Position numbers and translations under genes: made by a program. Below, piece after piece: positions 46,480 through 54,860 of a stretch of 64,000 nt of DNA (its first letter is position 1; each line of letters starts with the position of its first letter). The notes under the pieces are model-generated. The model saw only the letters and a list, made by a program, of their open reading frames with translations. It did no database searches and was not told the DNA's origin. The DNA comes from an uncultured Bacteroidales bacterium. GTDB lineage: Bacteria > Bacteroidota > Bacteroidia > Bacteroidales > P3. The stretch spans positions 1 through 64,000 of the forward strand of contig ONFR01000010.1 of NCBI GenBank assembly GCA_900317125.1, read 5' to 3'.

Positions 46480-46610
46480 AGGCTGTCCCGTGTTCAAAAG
46501 TGTTGAGACTATTGATTATTTCCCTTTAAACCAAATCGGTCGATAGAAGAGCGAAAACTCATACGAAAATTTCGAGTAGTAATACCCAAATGACCGATTT
46601 GGGTTATTGT
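46480..46610. mobile_element. Possible insertion-sequence end debris
   Basis: GAGGCTGTCCCGTGTTC at about 46479 is like ends of some Bacteroidota insertion sequences, and CCAAATCGGTC (46531-46541) is a perfect inverse of GACCGATTTGG (46592-46602). No transposase gene remains. Recognition of the end is from memory and weak. Confidence 0.3.
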
Positions 46611-46689
46611 GCTTTGATGTTACTTTCGTAAATTCTGTTCAAGACAGACGCCATGTTTTATGGCTGCAGTGGTGTTGTTTGGCCACGCG

Positions 46690-47844
46690 TCAATCTTGTG
46701 TTAGCAGTGAGGCATAGTTAAGGACCTCGATAGGGGAGGCGTTGCGTTCCTGGCTACCGCAATACACTATGGCGCGGCGTGCGAGACGTGAATCCAACTG
46801 CTCCGTGATGCCATGGAAGCCTTTTTCAAATGAACTGTTGTATGTGGAGGAAGACTTTATTTCATATCCTTCCAAGGCTTGCCCTGCAGGCACAAGCAAG
46901 TCAATCTCGTTGCCGTTGCTGTCGCGATAGAACATCAACTCTGTGCTTTTGCCTTCGTGAGCACGGCGCTTCACCATGTCGGCCACCACCAAGTTCTCGA
47001 ACAGGTGTCCCCGCATACGGTCGGAACTTAGTTGGGTCTCGTTTTCGATGCCCAACAGGTAACAGGCTAATCCAGTATCGTAAAAGTAGAGCTTCGGTGT
47101 CTTGGTAAGCCGCTTGCGCGAGTTCTCTGCATAGGGGTGAACCATAAAAACAATGTACGAAACCTGCAATAAAGAGAGCCATGAGCGGACAGTATTAACG
47201 CTTATGCCTACTTCGTTGGACAGCTCGGAAGCATTGAACAGACTGCCAATGCGACCTGCACAAAGGCGCAGAAATGTCTGAAACTGGTATAGGTCTTTCA
47301 CCTGTAGCAGTTGACGCACATCACGTTCCAGATAGGTGCGCATATAGGAGGGATAAAAGAGCCGAGGGATATTGTCGCCCGCATAGATGGCAGGATAGAA
47401 ACCTTGCAACATCAATTTGTCAACAGAATAGGAACATGCAACTTCAGCGACCTCATTTATTGTGAGGGGAAACAGTTCAAGCACTGCTGTGCGCCCAGCA
47501 AGCGACTGGGTAATGCTATTCTGCTGTTTAAACTGAGAGCTACCCGACAAAATGTATTTGCGGTCACGGTGTTCGTCAACGATACCCTGTAGATACGACA
47601 ACAGTTCGGGTACATTCTGCACCTCGTCAAGAACCATGCCCCTGCCGTGCTGTAAAAGGAATGCCATTGGGTCCCCCATAGCCATAGCTTTTGTGTCGGG
47701 GTTCTCCAACGAATAGTATGGCAGGTCGGGAAACATGCTTCGGATGAGCGTGGTTTTGCCCGACTGGCGTGGTCCCGTGATGGTTGCCACAGGGAAATAT
47801 TTCAAATTTTCCGTAATAACGTATTCTAACTTTCTGTTTATCAT
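46690..47844 (-). CDS. AAA ATPase with DUF4143 (second copy)
   Basis: A 384-residue protein starting MINRKLEYVITENLKYFPVA, Walker A TGPRQSGKTTLI (near 24-35), Walker B GMVLDEVQNVPE, sensor LSGSSQFKQQ, a winged-helix-like region (NASELSNEVGISVNTVRSWL) and C-terminal DUF4143 with a PD-(D/E)xK-like core (NGNEIDLLVPAGQALEGYEIKSS). It is distantly related to the copy at 33082-34221. A TTG three codons upstream also exists. The operator-like palindrome at 47913-47932 overlaps the -33 box of its promoter. The AT-rich setting, after a tRNA and IS-like debris, suggests acquisition. Confidence 0.85.
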   Translation of the reverse strand: MINRKLEYVITENLKYFPVATITGPRQSGKTTLIRSMFPDLPYYSLENPDTKAMAMGDPMAFLLQHGRGMVLDEVQNVPELLSYLQGIVDEHRDRKYILSGSSQFKQQNSITQSLAGRTAVLELFPLTINEVAEVACSYSVDKLMLQGFYPAIYAGDNIPRLFYPSYMRTYLERDVRQLLQVKDLYQFQTFLRLCAGRIGSLFNASELSNEVGISVNTVRSWLSLLQVSYIVFMVHPYAENSRKRLTKTPKLYFYDTGLACYLLGIENETQLSSDRMRGHLFENLVVADMVKRRAHEGKSTELMFYRDSNGNEIDLLVPAGQALEGYEIKSSSTYNSSFEKGFHGITEQLDSRLARRAIVYCGSQERNASPIEVLNYASLLTQD

Positions 47845-47882
47845 GGTGTACAATGTTGTTTATGCAATCTTGCAATACGACT

Positions 47883-47891
47883 GCAAAATTA
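47883..47891 (-). promoter_or_regulatory. Promoter of the second DUF4143 ATPase gene
   Basis: TAATTTTGC on the minus strand with TTG at 47914-47912, at the right spacing of 20 bp. Confidence 0.65.
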
Positions 47892-47912
47892 CATAAATCT
47901 TTTTGATTAAAC

Positions 47913-48014
47913 AAAAAGTGTTTGCACTTTTTTCGTGTGGTTGTCCTCCACCCGGTTGTGCACTAAAAAAAGTGCAGTTTTTTCATTATTCTGCCCTTTT
48001 TTTAGTGCATGTGG
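47913..48014. repeat. GTGCA/TGCAC-A-tract palindromes upstream of the second DUF4143 ATPase
   Basis: Site 1: AAAAAGTG (47913-47920), TTTG, CACTTTTT (47925-47932), overlapping the -33 box of the ATPase promoter. Site 2: TGCACT-AAAAAA-AGTGCA (about 47958-47975). Site 3: TTTTTTTAGTGCA (47997-48009), the exact inverse of TGCACTAAAAAAA in site 2. Site 3 lies at the -33 position of the divergent repair gene. Confidence 0.65.
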
Positions 48015-48025
48015 GAATTATTGTG

Positions 48026-48034
48026 TATCTTTGC
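48026..48034 (+). promoter_or_regulatory. Promoter of the AlkD-like gene
   Basis: TATCTTTGC; leader about 25 nt to the ATG at 48064. The -33 region overlaps one palindromic half-site. Confidence 0.65.
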
Positions 48035-48063
48035 AGTTGGAAAACAGTAAACAACAGAATACT

Positions 48064-48774
48064 ATGAACGAATTGATGCAGCGTGTTATTGTGCGGGCAG
48101 ATGCAGCGGAGGCAGTAAACCTGGCGCGGTTTTTCAAGACGGGACCGGGAGAGTACGGCGAGGGCGACCGTTTTCTTGGCATCAAGGTGCCCGTCACCCG
48201 CTCGGTGGTGAAGGAATACTGGAAAGAGTGCAGTTGGGACGACCTTGAGGAGTGCCTCGCGTCGGAGTGGCACGAAGTGCGGCTGGCTGGCCTGCTGGCC
48301 CTGGTACAACGTTTTCATCACGCCAAGAAGGACCCCGCAGAACAGCAGAGGTGTGTTGACTTCTACCTCAACCACCTTTCGGCGGTGAACAACTGGGATC
48401 TCGTCGACCTTTCCTGCTATGAAATCCTCGGCACCTGGTACCTCACCCACGACGCCGCGCCGCTCTACACCCTTGCCCGCGAGGGCCGCACCATCTGGGA
48501 GCAGCGTATCGGCATCGTCAGCACCATGATGTTCCTCCGCCATGGGCGGCTGGACGACACCTATGCCATTGCCGACATCCTGCTGAACCATCCGCACGAC
48601 CTCATCCACAAGGCCGTGGGTTGGCTGTTGCGCGAAGCCGGCAAGCGCGACGAGACCCGTCTGCGCCAGTTCCTTGCCACGCGTTACCGTACCATGCCCC
48701 GCACCATGCTGCGCTACGCCATCGAGAAATTCCCTGCCGCCGACCGGCAAACTTTTTTAAAGGCTGAGGTTTAG
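48064..48774 (+). CDS. DNA alkylation repair protein (AlkD-like HEAT repeats)
   Basis: A 236-residue protein starting MNELMQRVIVRADAAEAVNL, with repeated helical HEAT units and AlkD family motifs: FFKTGPGEYGEGDRFLGIKV, EWHEVRLAGLLALVQRF, VNNWDLVDLSCYEILG and REAGKRDE. AlkD removes bulky N3/N7-alkylated purines by a glycosylase reaction without base flipping. The family-conserved Trp (NNWDLVD) and Asp are present. The reading upstream of 48064 is palindromic non-coding DNA. Confidence 0.9.
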   Translation: MNELMQRVIVRADAAEAVNLARFFKTGPGEYGEGDRFLGIKVPVTRSVVKEYWKECSWDDLEECLASEWHEVRLAGLLALVQRFHHAKKDPAEQQRCVDFYLNHLSAVNNWDLVDLSCYEILGTWYLTHDAAPLYTLAREGRTIWEQRIGIVSTMMFLRHGRLDDTYAIADILLNHPHDLIHKAVGWLLREAGKRDETRLRQFLATRYRTMPRTMLRYAIEKFPAADRQTFLKAEV

Positions 48775-48829
48775 CCGAGGCGTTAGGTGCCGGCCCAGAC
48801 CTTTTCTGCTTAAGCGGGATGCTCTAGGG

Positions 48830-48934
48830 TCGTTCAATACAGCATCGATACAGCATCCTTATTGCCTCGTTATCTTTCATGGTAAAGGATAACGAGGGAG
48901 GAAGGACAGAGTGAGGATGCAAGATTGAACGAAG
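48830..48934. repeat. Palindromic intergenic element, copy B
   Basis: Terminal inverted repeat CGTTCAAT (48831-48838) with ATTGAACG (48924-48931). Internal hairpin CCTCGTTATCTTT / AAAGGATAACGAGG with one bulge, and GCATCC / GGATGC pair. It shares CGTTCAATA.AGCATCG, GATACAGCATC words with copy A at 7200-7301. It lies downstream of a gene as copy A does. Confidence 0.7.
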
Positions 48935-48999
48935 TCAGTGCTGTTTTGCCCACTGCGAGCGAATGTGGAACAGGAATCTGTCTAATTCGTTTTTTTTTT

Positions 49000-49008
49000 G
49001 TATTTTTG
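49000..49008 (+). promoter_or_regulatory. Promoter of mrdA-rodA
   Basis: TATTTTTGC 23 nt before the ATG at 49032. A T tract covers the -33 region. Confidence 0.6.
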
Positions 49009-49031
49009 CAAGTTAAAATGTACGATAGAAA

Positions 49032-50882
49032 ATGTCGAACAAATACACACATCGCAGTGGCATAGTGAAGATTATCTTCCTGGCGGTTGGAGTACTGTTT
49101 GTGCTCCGGCTGTCGATGTTGCAGTTGTTCGACAAGGAGTACAAGGAGAAAGCCAAGAATCAGTCGCTGCGCAATATCACACAATATCCGGCGCGAGGAC
49201 TCATGTACGACCGCAACGGCAAGCTGCTGGTGTATAACGAGGCGGTGTACGACCTGATGGTCATCCCCCGTATGGTGAAGGACTTGGACACGGCTTTCTT
49301 CTGCCGTTCGGTAGGTATCACGCGCGAGGACTTCCTCAGCCGTATGGAGAAGGCGTATGTCTATTCGCCTTACTCGGCTTCGATTTTCATGAAACAGATA
49401 TCGAAGGAGGACTTTGGCCGCTGGGAAAATGTGCTGTATAAGTTCAAAGGTTTCTACATCTCGAAGCGGACATTGCGTATCTACGACAGGCCCATTGCGG
49501 CGCATGTGCTGGGCTATGTGGGCGAGGTGAACGAGCGCGACCTGGAGGAGAACCCCTACTACAAGCGGGGCGACTATATAGGCAAGAGCGGGCTGGAGGC
49601 CTCGTATGAGGAGGAGCTGCGCGGCGTGAAGGGAAAGAAGATCATGCAGGTGGACGTTCACAACCGCGAGATAGGCCCTTACATGCACGGTCAGTTGGAC
49701 ACCATGGCCATGGAGGGCATGAACCTCTACACCACGATAGATGCCGACCTGCAGGAATATGCCGAGAAGGTGATGGCCAACAAGCGAGGCTGCATCGTGG
49801 CCATCGAGCCGTCGACGGGCGAGGTGCTGACGCTGCTGTCGGCCCCCTGCTATGACCCCAACCTGTTGGTGGGCCGCATCCGTGGCGAGAACTTCAAGCG
49901 GCTGAACAGCGACATCTCCAAACCCCTCTTCAACCGTGCATTGCAGGCACAGTATCCCCCGGGATCGATTTTCAAGGTGGCGCAGGCCATGATAGCCCTC
50001 CATCTGGGGGTCATCACGCCGGGGACGGGCTTTGTGTGCGACAAGGTGATTGGATGCCACAACCACCCCAGTGCGCGCAGTGTGCAGGAGGCCATCAAGA
50101 TGTCGTGCAACCCGTATTTCTACTACACCTACCGCCGTGTGATACAGCAGGGCAAGTTCAAGAACATATACAAGGACAGCCAGTATGGTCTGACCGTGTG
50201 GCACGACTATATGAACCGCTTCGGCTTCGGCTACCGTCTGCCGATAGACCTCCCCAACGTGAAGAAAGGCAATATCCCCGACACGGCCTTCTACAACAAA
50301 TGGTACGGCCGCGAGCGGTGGGCATTCACCACCATCTATTCCAACAGCATAGGCCAGGGCGAGGTGGAAGTGGTGCCGCTGCAGATGGCCAACCTGGCCT
50401 GCATTGTGGCCAACCGCGGCTACTTCTACACACCCCACCTGGTGCGGTTCTACGGCCCCGACTCGACCCGCAACCCCGAGTTTTACCAGAAACACGATAC
50501 CGGTATCGAGCGTGAGTATTTCGAAATCGCGGCTAGGGGTATGTATGATGTGGTGCACGGTGCCGGCGGCACGGCCCATAAAGCCGACATCCCCGACATT
50601 GATGTGTGCGGCAAGACCGGCACCGCCGAGAACTACGGCAACGACCATTCCGTCTTCATCGCCTTCGCCCCCAAGGACAAACCGCAGATAGCCGTGGCGG
50701 TGTATGTGGAGAACGCGCAGGGCGGCGGCGGCACCTGGGCGGCGCCTATTGCCAGCCTGATTATAGAGAAGTATATCCGCGGCGAGGTGAAACGCAAGGA
50801 TATGGAGAAATATTACACCGAAATCAATCCCTGCCAGAAGCTGCCGCTCACGCGCAGGATTAAGAAGCCCAAGAGAAGATAA
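49032..50882 (+). CDS. mrdA: Penicillin-binding protein 2 (elongasome transpeptidase)
   Basis: A 616-residue class B PBP starting MSNKYTHRSGIVKIIFLAVG with one membrane anchor (about residues 11-30), the pedestal domain (RNITQYPARGLMYDRNGKLL) and a transpeptidase domain: active-site Ser in PGSIFKVAQ (near 313), SxN as SCN (near 358) and KTGT (near 528). It cross-links peptidoglycan during elongation together with RodA. Its stop TAA overlaps the rodA ATG by one base. Confidence 0.95.
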   Translation: MSNKYTHRSGIVKIIFLAVGVLFVLRLSMLQLFDKEYKEKAKNQSLRNITQYPARGLMYDRNGKLLVYNEAVYDLMVIPRMVKDLDTAFFCRSVGITREDFLSRMEKAYVYSPYSASIFMKQISKEDFGRWENVLYKFKGFYISKRTLRIYDRPIAAHVLGYVGEVNERDLEENPYYKRGDYIGKSGLEASYEEELRGVKGKKIMQVDVHNREIGPYMHGQLDTMAMEGMNLYTTIDADLQEYAEKVMANKRGCIVAIEPSTGEVLTLLSAPCYDPNLLVGRIRGENFKRLNSDISKPLFNRALQAQYPPGSIFKVAQAMIALHLGVITPGTGFVCDKVIGCHNHPSARSVQEAIKMSCNPYFYYTYRRVIQQGKFKNIYKDSQYGLTVWHDYMNRFGFGYRLPIDLPNVKKGNIPDTAFYNKWYGRERWAFTTIYSNSIGQGEVEVVPLQMANLACIVANRGYFYTPHLVRFYGPDSTRNPEFYQKHDTGIEREYFEIAARGMYDVVHGAGGTAHKADIPDIDVCGKTGTAENYGNDHSVFIAFAPKDKPQIAVAVYVENAQGGGGTWAAPIASLIIEKYIRGEVKRKDMEKYYTEINPCQKLPLTRRIKKPKRR

Positions 50883-52156
50883 TGAATAACAACCGACTGC
50901 CTGTAACCGAGAAGAAACGCTACGACTGGGTGCCGATACTGCTGTATCTGGGCATCGTGCTGTTCGGGTGGCTGAACATCTATGCCGCCTGTTACGACGA
51001 GAACCATGCCCAGGTGTTCGATTTCTCGCGCCAGCATGGCAAGCAGTTGCTGTGGATGGGTGTGGCGTTTATTGTTGCGGTGTGTGTGCTGTTGATGCAT
51101 CCGAGGGTGTTCTCTAACGGGTCGTATATCATCTATGGGATTGTGCTGGTGCTGCTTGTGGCCACGTTGTTTATCGGCACGGTGACCAACGGCGGCCAGT
51201 CGTGGATTGATTTCGGGGCTTTCAAGTTCCAGCCGTCGGAGTTTGCCAAGTTTGCCACGGCACTGGCTGTGGCAAAGTATATCAGCGCCATCGACATCGA
51301 TCTCACCCTTCCGCGCACGCGCATCACACTGGCACTGCTGGTGCTGGTGCCTGCCGGCCTCATTCTGCTGCAGCACGACACGGGGTCGGCCTTGGTGTTT
51401 CTGGCTTTTCTGCTGCCTTTCTTCCGCGAAGGGCTGTCGCACTATATCCTGCTGGTTGGCGTGTTGGCCATTGTCCTCTTTGTGGCGGCGTTGCTTATCA
51501 ACAAGTACCTGCTCATGGGCATCCTGCTGGTAATCTGCCTGCTGTACCTCTTTGTGTGGCTCTCCAAGCGGACGTCGAAAACCTACTGGCGCACGGCGGC
51601 GTTCTTTGTAGTGTGTTGCCTCTTCACGTTGTCGGTGGACTTCACCTTCGAGAAGGTGCTGGAGACCCACCAGCGCAACCGCATCTATGTGTTGCTGGGC
51701 AAGGTGGAGGACCCGCGCGGCGTGGGCTATAATGTCGACCAGGCCAAGATAGCCATCGGCTCGGGCGGTCTGGTGGGAAAAGGGTTCTTGAACGGCACCA
51801 TCACCAAGGCCGATTTCGTGCCCGAACAGGAGACTGACTTTATCTTCTGTACCGTGGGCGAGGAGTGGGGCTTTCTGGGCAGTCTGGTTTTGATAGCCGC
51901 CTACGTGTGGTTGCTGGTGTACCTTGTCACCATGGCCGAACGACAACGCTCGGTCTTCTCCCGGTTCTATGGGTATAGTGTGGCCTCTATCCTCTTTTTC
52001 CATTTCGCCGTCAACATCGGCATGGTGTTGGGGCTGGTGCCTGTTATCGGCATCCCGCTGCCTTTCTTCAGCTATGGAGGGTCGTCGCTTATTGCCTTCA
52101 CCCTGCTGCTGTTTATCTTCATCCGACAGGATGCCGACAAGAATGCGCTGATATGA
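50882..52156 (+). CDS. rodA: Rod-shape-determining peptidoglycan glycosyltransferase RodA
   Basis: A 424-residue SEDS protein with about ten helices. The family motifs are GGQSWIDFGAFKFQPSEFAK, LLQHDTGSALVFLAF, GYNVDQAKIAIGSGGLVGKG with FVPEQETDFIF, and VIGIPLPFFSYGGSS near the end. It polymerises lipid II during side-wall growth in concert with PBP2. Coupled to mrdA by overlapping stop and start codons. Confidence 0.95.
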   Translation: MNNNRLPVTEKKRYDWVPILLYLGIVLFGWLNIYAACYDENHAQVFDFSRQHGKQLLWMGVAFIVAVCVLLMHPRVFSNGSYIIYGIVLVLLVATLFIGTVTNGGQSWIDFGAFKFQPSEFAKFATALAVAKYISAIDIDLTLPRTRITLALLVLVPAGLILLQHDTGSALVFLAFLLPFFREGLSHYILLVGVLAIVLFVAALLINKYLLMGILLVICLLYLFVWLSKRTSKTYWRTAAFFVVCCLFTLSVDFTFEKVLETHQRNRIYVLLGKVEDPRGVGYNVDQAKIAIGSGGLVGKGFLNGTITKADFVPEQETDFIFCTVGEEWGFLGSLVLIAAYVWLLVYLVTMAERQRSVFSRFYGYSVASILFFHFAVNIGMVLGLVPVIGIPLPFFSYGGSSLIAFTLLLFIFIRQDADKNALI

Positions 52157-52213
52157 ACTGCTGATTTAGAATTAATTGTATAGTACCCGTTTATAGCTTT
52201 TAGAATACAAAAC

Positions 52214-53473
52214 ATGGCTAAGAAAACTTCCAACCAACGAACCTGTTCCTTCTGCGGACGCACCGAGGCAGAGGCTATGATGTTCTTCTCGGGTGTCGGT
52301 GGCAGCTGTATCTGCGACGCCTGTGTGGAGCAGGCCCACGGGATCCTCGAGGAACGACTCCATTCCGCCAAAGGGGCGGGCAAAGGGTTTGCAGGGGTGA
52401 ACAGGATTCCGTCGCCCTCCGAAATCAAGGAGCATCTGGACCAATACGTCATCGGACAGGAGGATGCCAAGCGCGCCCTGTCGGTGGCGGTGTACAACCA
52501 TTATAAACGTATCAAATATTCCGACGAGCACCACAACGCCGACGAGGTGGAGATTGAGAAGTCCAACATCATCATCGTAGGCGAGACGGGTACGGGCAAG
52601 ACCCTTCTGGCCCGCACCATCGCAAAGGTGCTGGATGTGCCTTTCTGCATTGCCGATGCCACCACCCTCACCGAGGCGGGATATGTGGGCGACGATGTGG
52701 AGAACGTGCTGGTGCGTCTGTTGCAGGCGGCGGACTACAACGTGGCGGCTGCCGAGCGCGGCATTGTGTTTATCGACGAGATAGACAAGATAGCCCGCAA
52801 GAGCGACAACCCCTCCATCACCCGCGATGTATCGGGCGAAGGAGTGCAGCAGGCCATGCTCAAACTGCTCGAAGGAGCGGTGGTGAATGTCCCGCCCCAG
52901 GGTGGCCGCAAGCACCCCGAGCAGCCCATGATTCAGGTCAACACGCGCAATATCCTCTTTATCGCCGGCGGTGCATTCGACGGCATAGAGCGTTCCATTG
53001 CCCTACGTCTCAAGTCGAACGTGATAGGCTATACCGGTACCGAGACGCGTCGCGAGCTCGACCGCCACAACATGCTGAAGTATATACTGCCCATGGACTT
53101 GAAGCATTTCGGCCTCATTCCCGAACTGGTGGGACGTTTCCCCATGCTCACCCATCTGCAGCCCCTTGATGCCGCAGCGTTGCACCGTATCCTCACCGAA
53201 CCCCGCAATGCCTTGGTGAAACAGTATCAGGCCCTGTTCAAGATGGACGATGTGGAGCTCACCTTTGCTCCTGAAGCCCTCGATGCGGTGGTCAACACTG
53301 CGGTGGAGTATAAACTCGGAGCCCGCGGCCTGCGTTCCATCATGGAAGGCATCATGACCGACTATATGTTCACCTTGCCCCAGATGGCGAAGGGGTCGAC
53401 CCTCTGCATCACTGGCGAGATGGCCACCGAGAAAATCCGCCAGTCGAACATAAACAATTCACTGTTAAACTAA
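52214..53473 (+). CDS. clpX: ATP-dependent Clp protease ATP-binding subunit ClpX
   Basis: A 419-residue AAA+ unfoldase starting [20 protein letters not shown], with the N-terminal zinc site (CSFC..CICDAC), Walker [14 protein letters not shown], Walker [15 protein letters not shown] and the following ARRK-type region ([20 protein letters not shown]). ClpX feeds substrates to ClpP; clpP is not in this window. The C-terminus with [22 protein letters not shown] is the sensor-2 helix region. Confidence 0.96.
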   Translation: MAKKTSNQRTCSFCGRTEAEAMMFFSGVGGSCICDACVEQAHGILEERLHSAKGAGKGFAGVNRIPSPSEIKEHLDQYVIGQEDAKRALSVAVYNHYKRIKYSDEHHNADEVEIEKSNIIIVGETGTGKTLLARTIAKVLDVPFCIADATTLTEAGYVGDDVENVLVRLLQAADYNVAAAERGIVFIDEIDKIARKSDNPSITRDVSGEGVQQAMLKLLEGAVVNVPPQGGRKHPEQPMIQVNTRNILFIAGGAFDGIERSIALRLKSNVIGYTGTETRRELDRHNMLKYILPMDLKHFGLIPELVGRFPMLTHLQPLDAAALHRILTEPRNALVKQYQALFKMDDVELTFAPEALDAVVNTAVEYKLGARGLRSIMEGIMTDYMFTLPQMAKGSTLCITGEMATEKIRQSNINNSLLN

Positions 53474-53492
53474 TAAATAAATCCTATTTGTC

Positions 53493-54203
53493 ATGAAGAA
53501 AGTATTTGCATTGATGTTGGTCCTCACCCTGTTGGCAGGAGGAGCCTATGCCCAGAAGAAAAACACCAAGGTGCCCCCGTCGGCAGCCACAAAGACCACC
53601 AAAGACCTGAGTGTGCAGAGCGTCAAGATGCATGATGCCCGTCGCCTTCCCCCTCCGGGTGTCGGAATGGAGGCTTCGCTGAAAGAGGTTTTAAACAACC
53701 GTAAGACTATCCGACAGATACGTCCCGAAGAATTCCCCCCGGAACTCCTCTCCAGCCTGCTGTGGAGTGCATACGGTTTCAACCGTCCTAGCGAGCAGCG
53801 TCGTGTGGTACCCTCTGCCGTCAACGCACAAGAGTTTGATATCTATGTGTTCAATCGCGAAGGGGTCTACCTGTACAATGCCCTTGAGAACGTGCTTGAA
53901 ATGGTTGTGGAAGGTGATCATCGCGCAGAAATCAGCAAGCAGCCACATTTTATCGAGGCTCCCGTTTCCTTGGTGTTGGTGGCCAATTACGACAGGATGA
54001 AGATGTTCAAAGAAGAGTCGGTGCGCGATTTCTATGCCGCTGTCGATTGTGGCTACATCAGCCAGGACATCTATCTCTTCTGCGCTTCGGCCAAACTGGC
54101 CACGGTGGCCTGTGGTGCCATCAACAACGATACCATCCACAAGATTCTTGGTATCAAGAACGGACGCGCCATGCTGGCTCACCCTGTCGGATTCGGTCGC
54201 TAG
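53493..54203 (+). CDS. Secreted nitroreductase-fold protein (SagB-like)
   Basis: A 236-residue protein with signal peptide ending AYA followed by Gln. The mature part has the nitroreductase pattern: LKEVLNNRKTIRQIRPEEFP, LSSLLWSAYGFNRPSEQRRVV, PSAVNAQEFDIYVFN and ASAKLATVACGAIN with MLAHPVGF near the end. Nitroreductase-family enzymes use FMN for hydride transfer. Export of a flavoprotein is unusual, but similar proteins occur in Bacteroidales; the substrate is unknown. It lies 19 bp after clpX. Confidence 0.82.
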   Translation: MKKVFALMLVLTLLAGGAYAQKKNTKVPPSAATKTTKDLSVQSVKMHDARRLPPPGVGMEASLKEVLNNRKTIRQIRPEEFPPELLSSLLWSAYGFNRPSEQRRVVPSAVNAQEFDIYVFNREGVYLYNALENVLEMVVEGDHRAEISKQPHFIEAPVSLVLVANYDRMKMFKEESVRDFYAAVDCGYISQDIYLFCASAKLATVACGAINNDTIHKILGIKNGRAMLAHPVGFGR

Positions 54204-54235
54204 TGTCCGAAAGTCAGGGAACATGTAGAATGATT

Positions 54236-54284
54236 GGATTTTCGGATATTCAGGTAACCGGTTTGTCTGGGTGCCCGAAAATCC
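54236..54284. repeat. GGATTTTCGG / CCGAAAATCC inverted repeat
   Basis: Perfect 10-bp arms at 54236-54245 and 54275-54284, with CAGGTAACCGG in the loop. No U tract follows, so it is not a standard terminator. It lies between the nitroreductase-like gene and the second QueD-like gene. Confidence 0.65.
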
Positions 54285-54305
54285 TGTTTAGATGATTGAT
54301 GCAAT

Positions 54306-54773
54306 ATGAAACTGCGGCTCACGAAACAATTCACGTTCGAGATGGCTCATGCGTTGCCCCTGTACGAGGGCAAGTGTCATAATATCCACGGCCATTCGTA
54401 TAAGCTTTTTGTAACGGTGGAGGGCGATGCCCTCGACAACCTGTCGGCTGAGGGCGACATGGGGGAGTTCAAACTGTCCGACACGGGCATGGTGATGGAC
54501 TTCAGTCAGATAAAAAAGATTGTGGAGCAGTGTATTGTCGCCCGTTTCGACCACGCACTGGTGTTGCCCGACAGCGATGCTGCGGCCAATGCACCGTGCG
54601 ACAGTCTGGGAGGATACCCGGCGAAACTGATACGGGTGGGTTTTCAGCCCACGGCCGAGAATCTGTTGCTCTATTTCGCTTCGTTGCTCAAAGGTGAGCT
54701 GCCCGAACACACACGTCTCTACTCGTTGAAACTGTACGAGACCGAGACCTCCTGTGCCGAGCTGTTGCTTTAG
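54306..54773 (+). CDS. Second QueD/PTPS-like protein
   Basis: A 155-residue T-fold enzyme starting MKLRLTKQFTFEMAHALPLY. Catalytic and zinc residues are seen in CHNIHGHSYKLF (Cys, His-x-His), with FDHALVLPD and a final LKLYETETSCAE containing the Glu. It has a loop insertion relative to the operon QueD (119 residues). Candidates are QueD paralogue, 6-pyruvoyl-tetrahydropterin synthase or folate-related PTPS-III. Context does not decide. Confidence 0.82.
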   Translation: MKLRLTKQFTFEMAHALPLYEGKCHNIHGHSYKLFVTVEGDALDNLSAEGDMGEFKLSDTGMVMDFSQIKKIVEQCIVARFDHALVLPDSDAAANAPCDSLGGYPAKLIRVGFQPTAENLLLYFASLLKGELPEHTRLYSLKLYETETSCAELLL

Positions 54774-54808
54774 TCCGCAATCGGTCATTCATATAGACCA
54801 TAGAACAG

Positions 54809-54856
54809 GCAACCGGCTTTTCCACCCTCATTGTGCAGCAATGGAAAGCCGGTTGC
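54809..54856. terminator. Long bidirectional terminator hairpin
   Basis: GCAACCGGCTTTTCC (54809-54823) pairs with GGAAAGCCGGTTGC (54843-54856), one bulged T. It lies between convergent genes. Confidence 0.8.
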
Positions 54857-54860
54857 TTGT

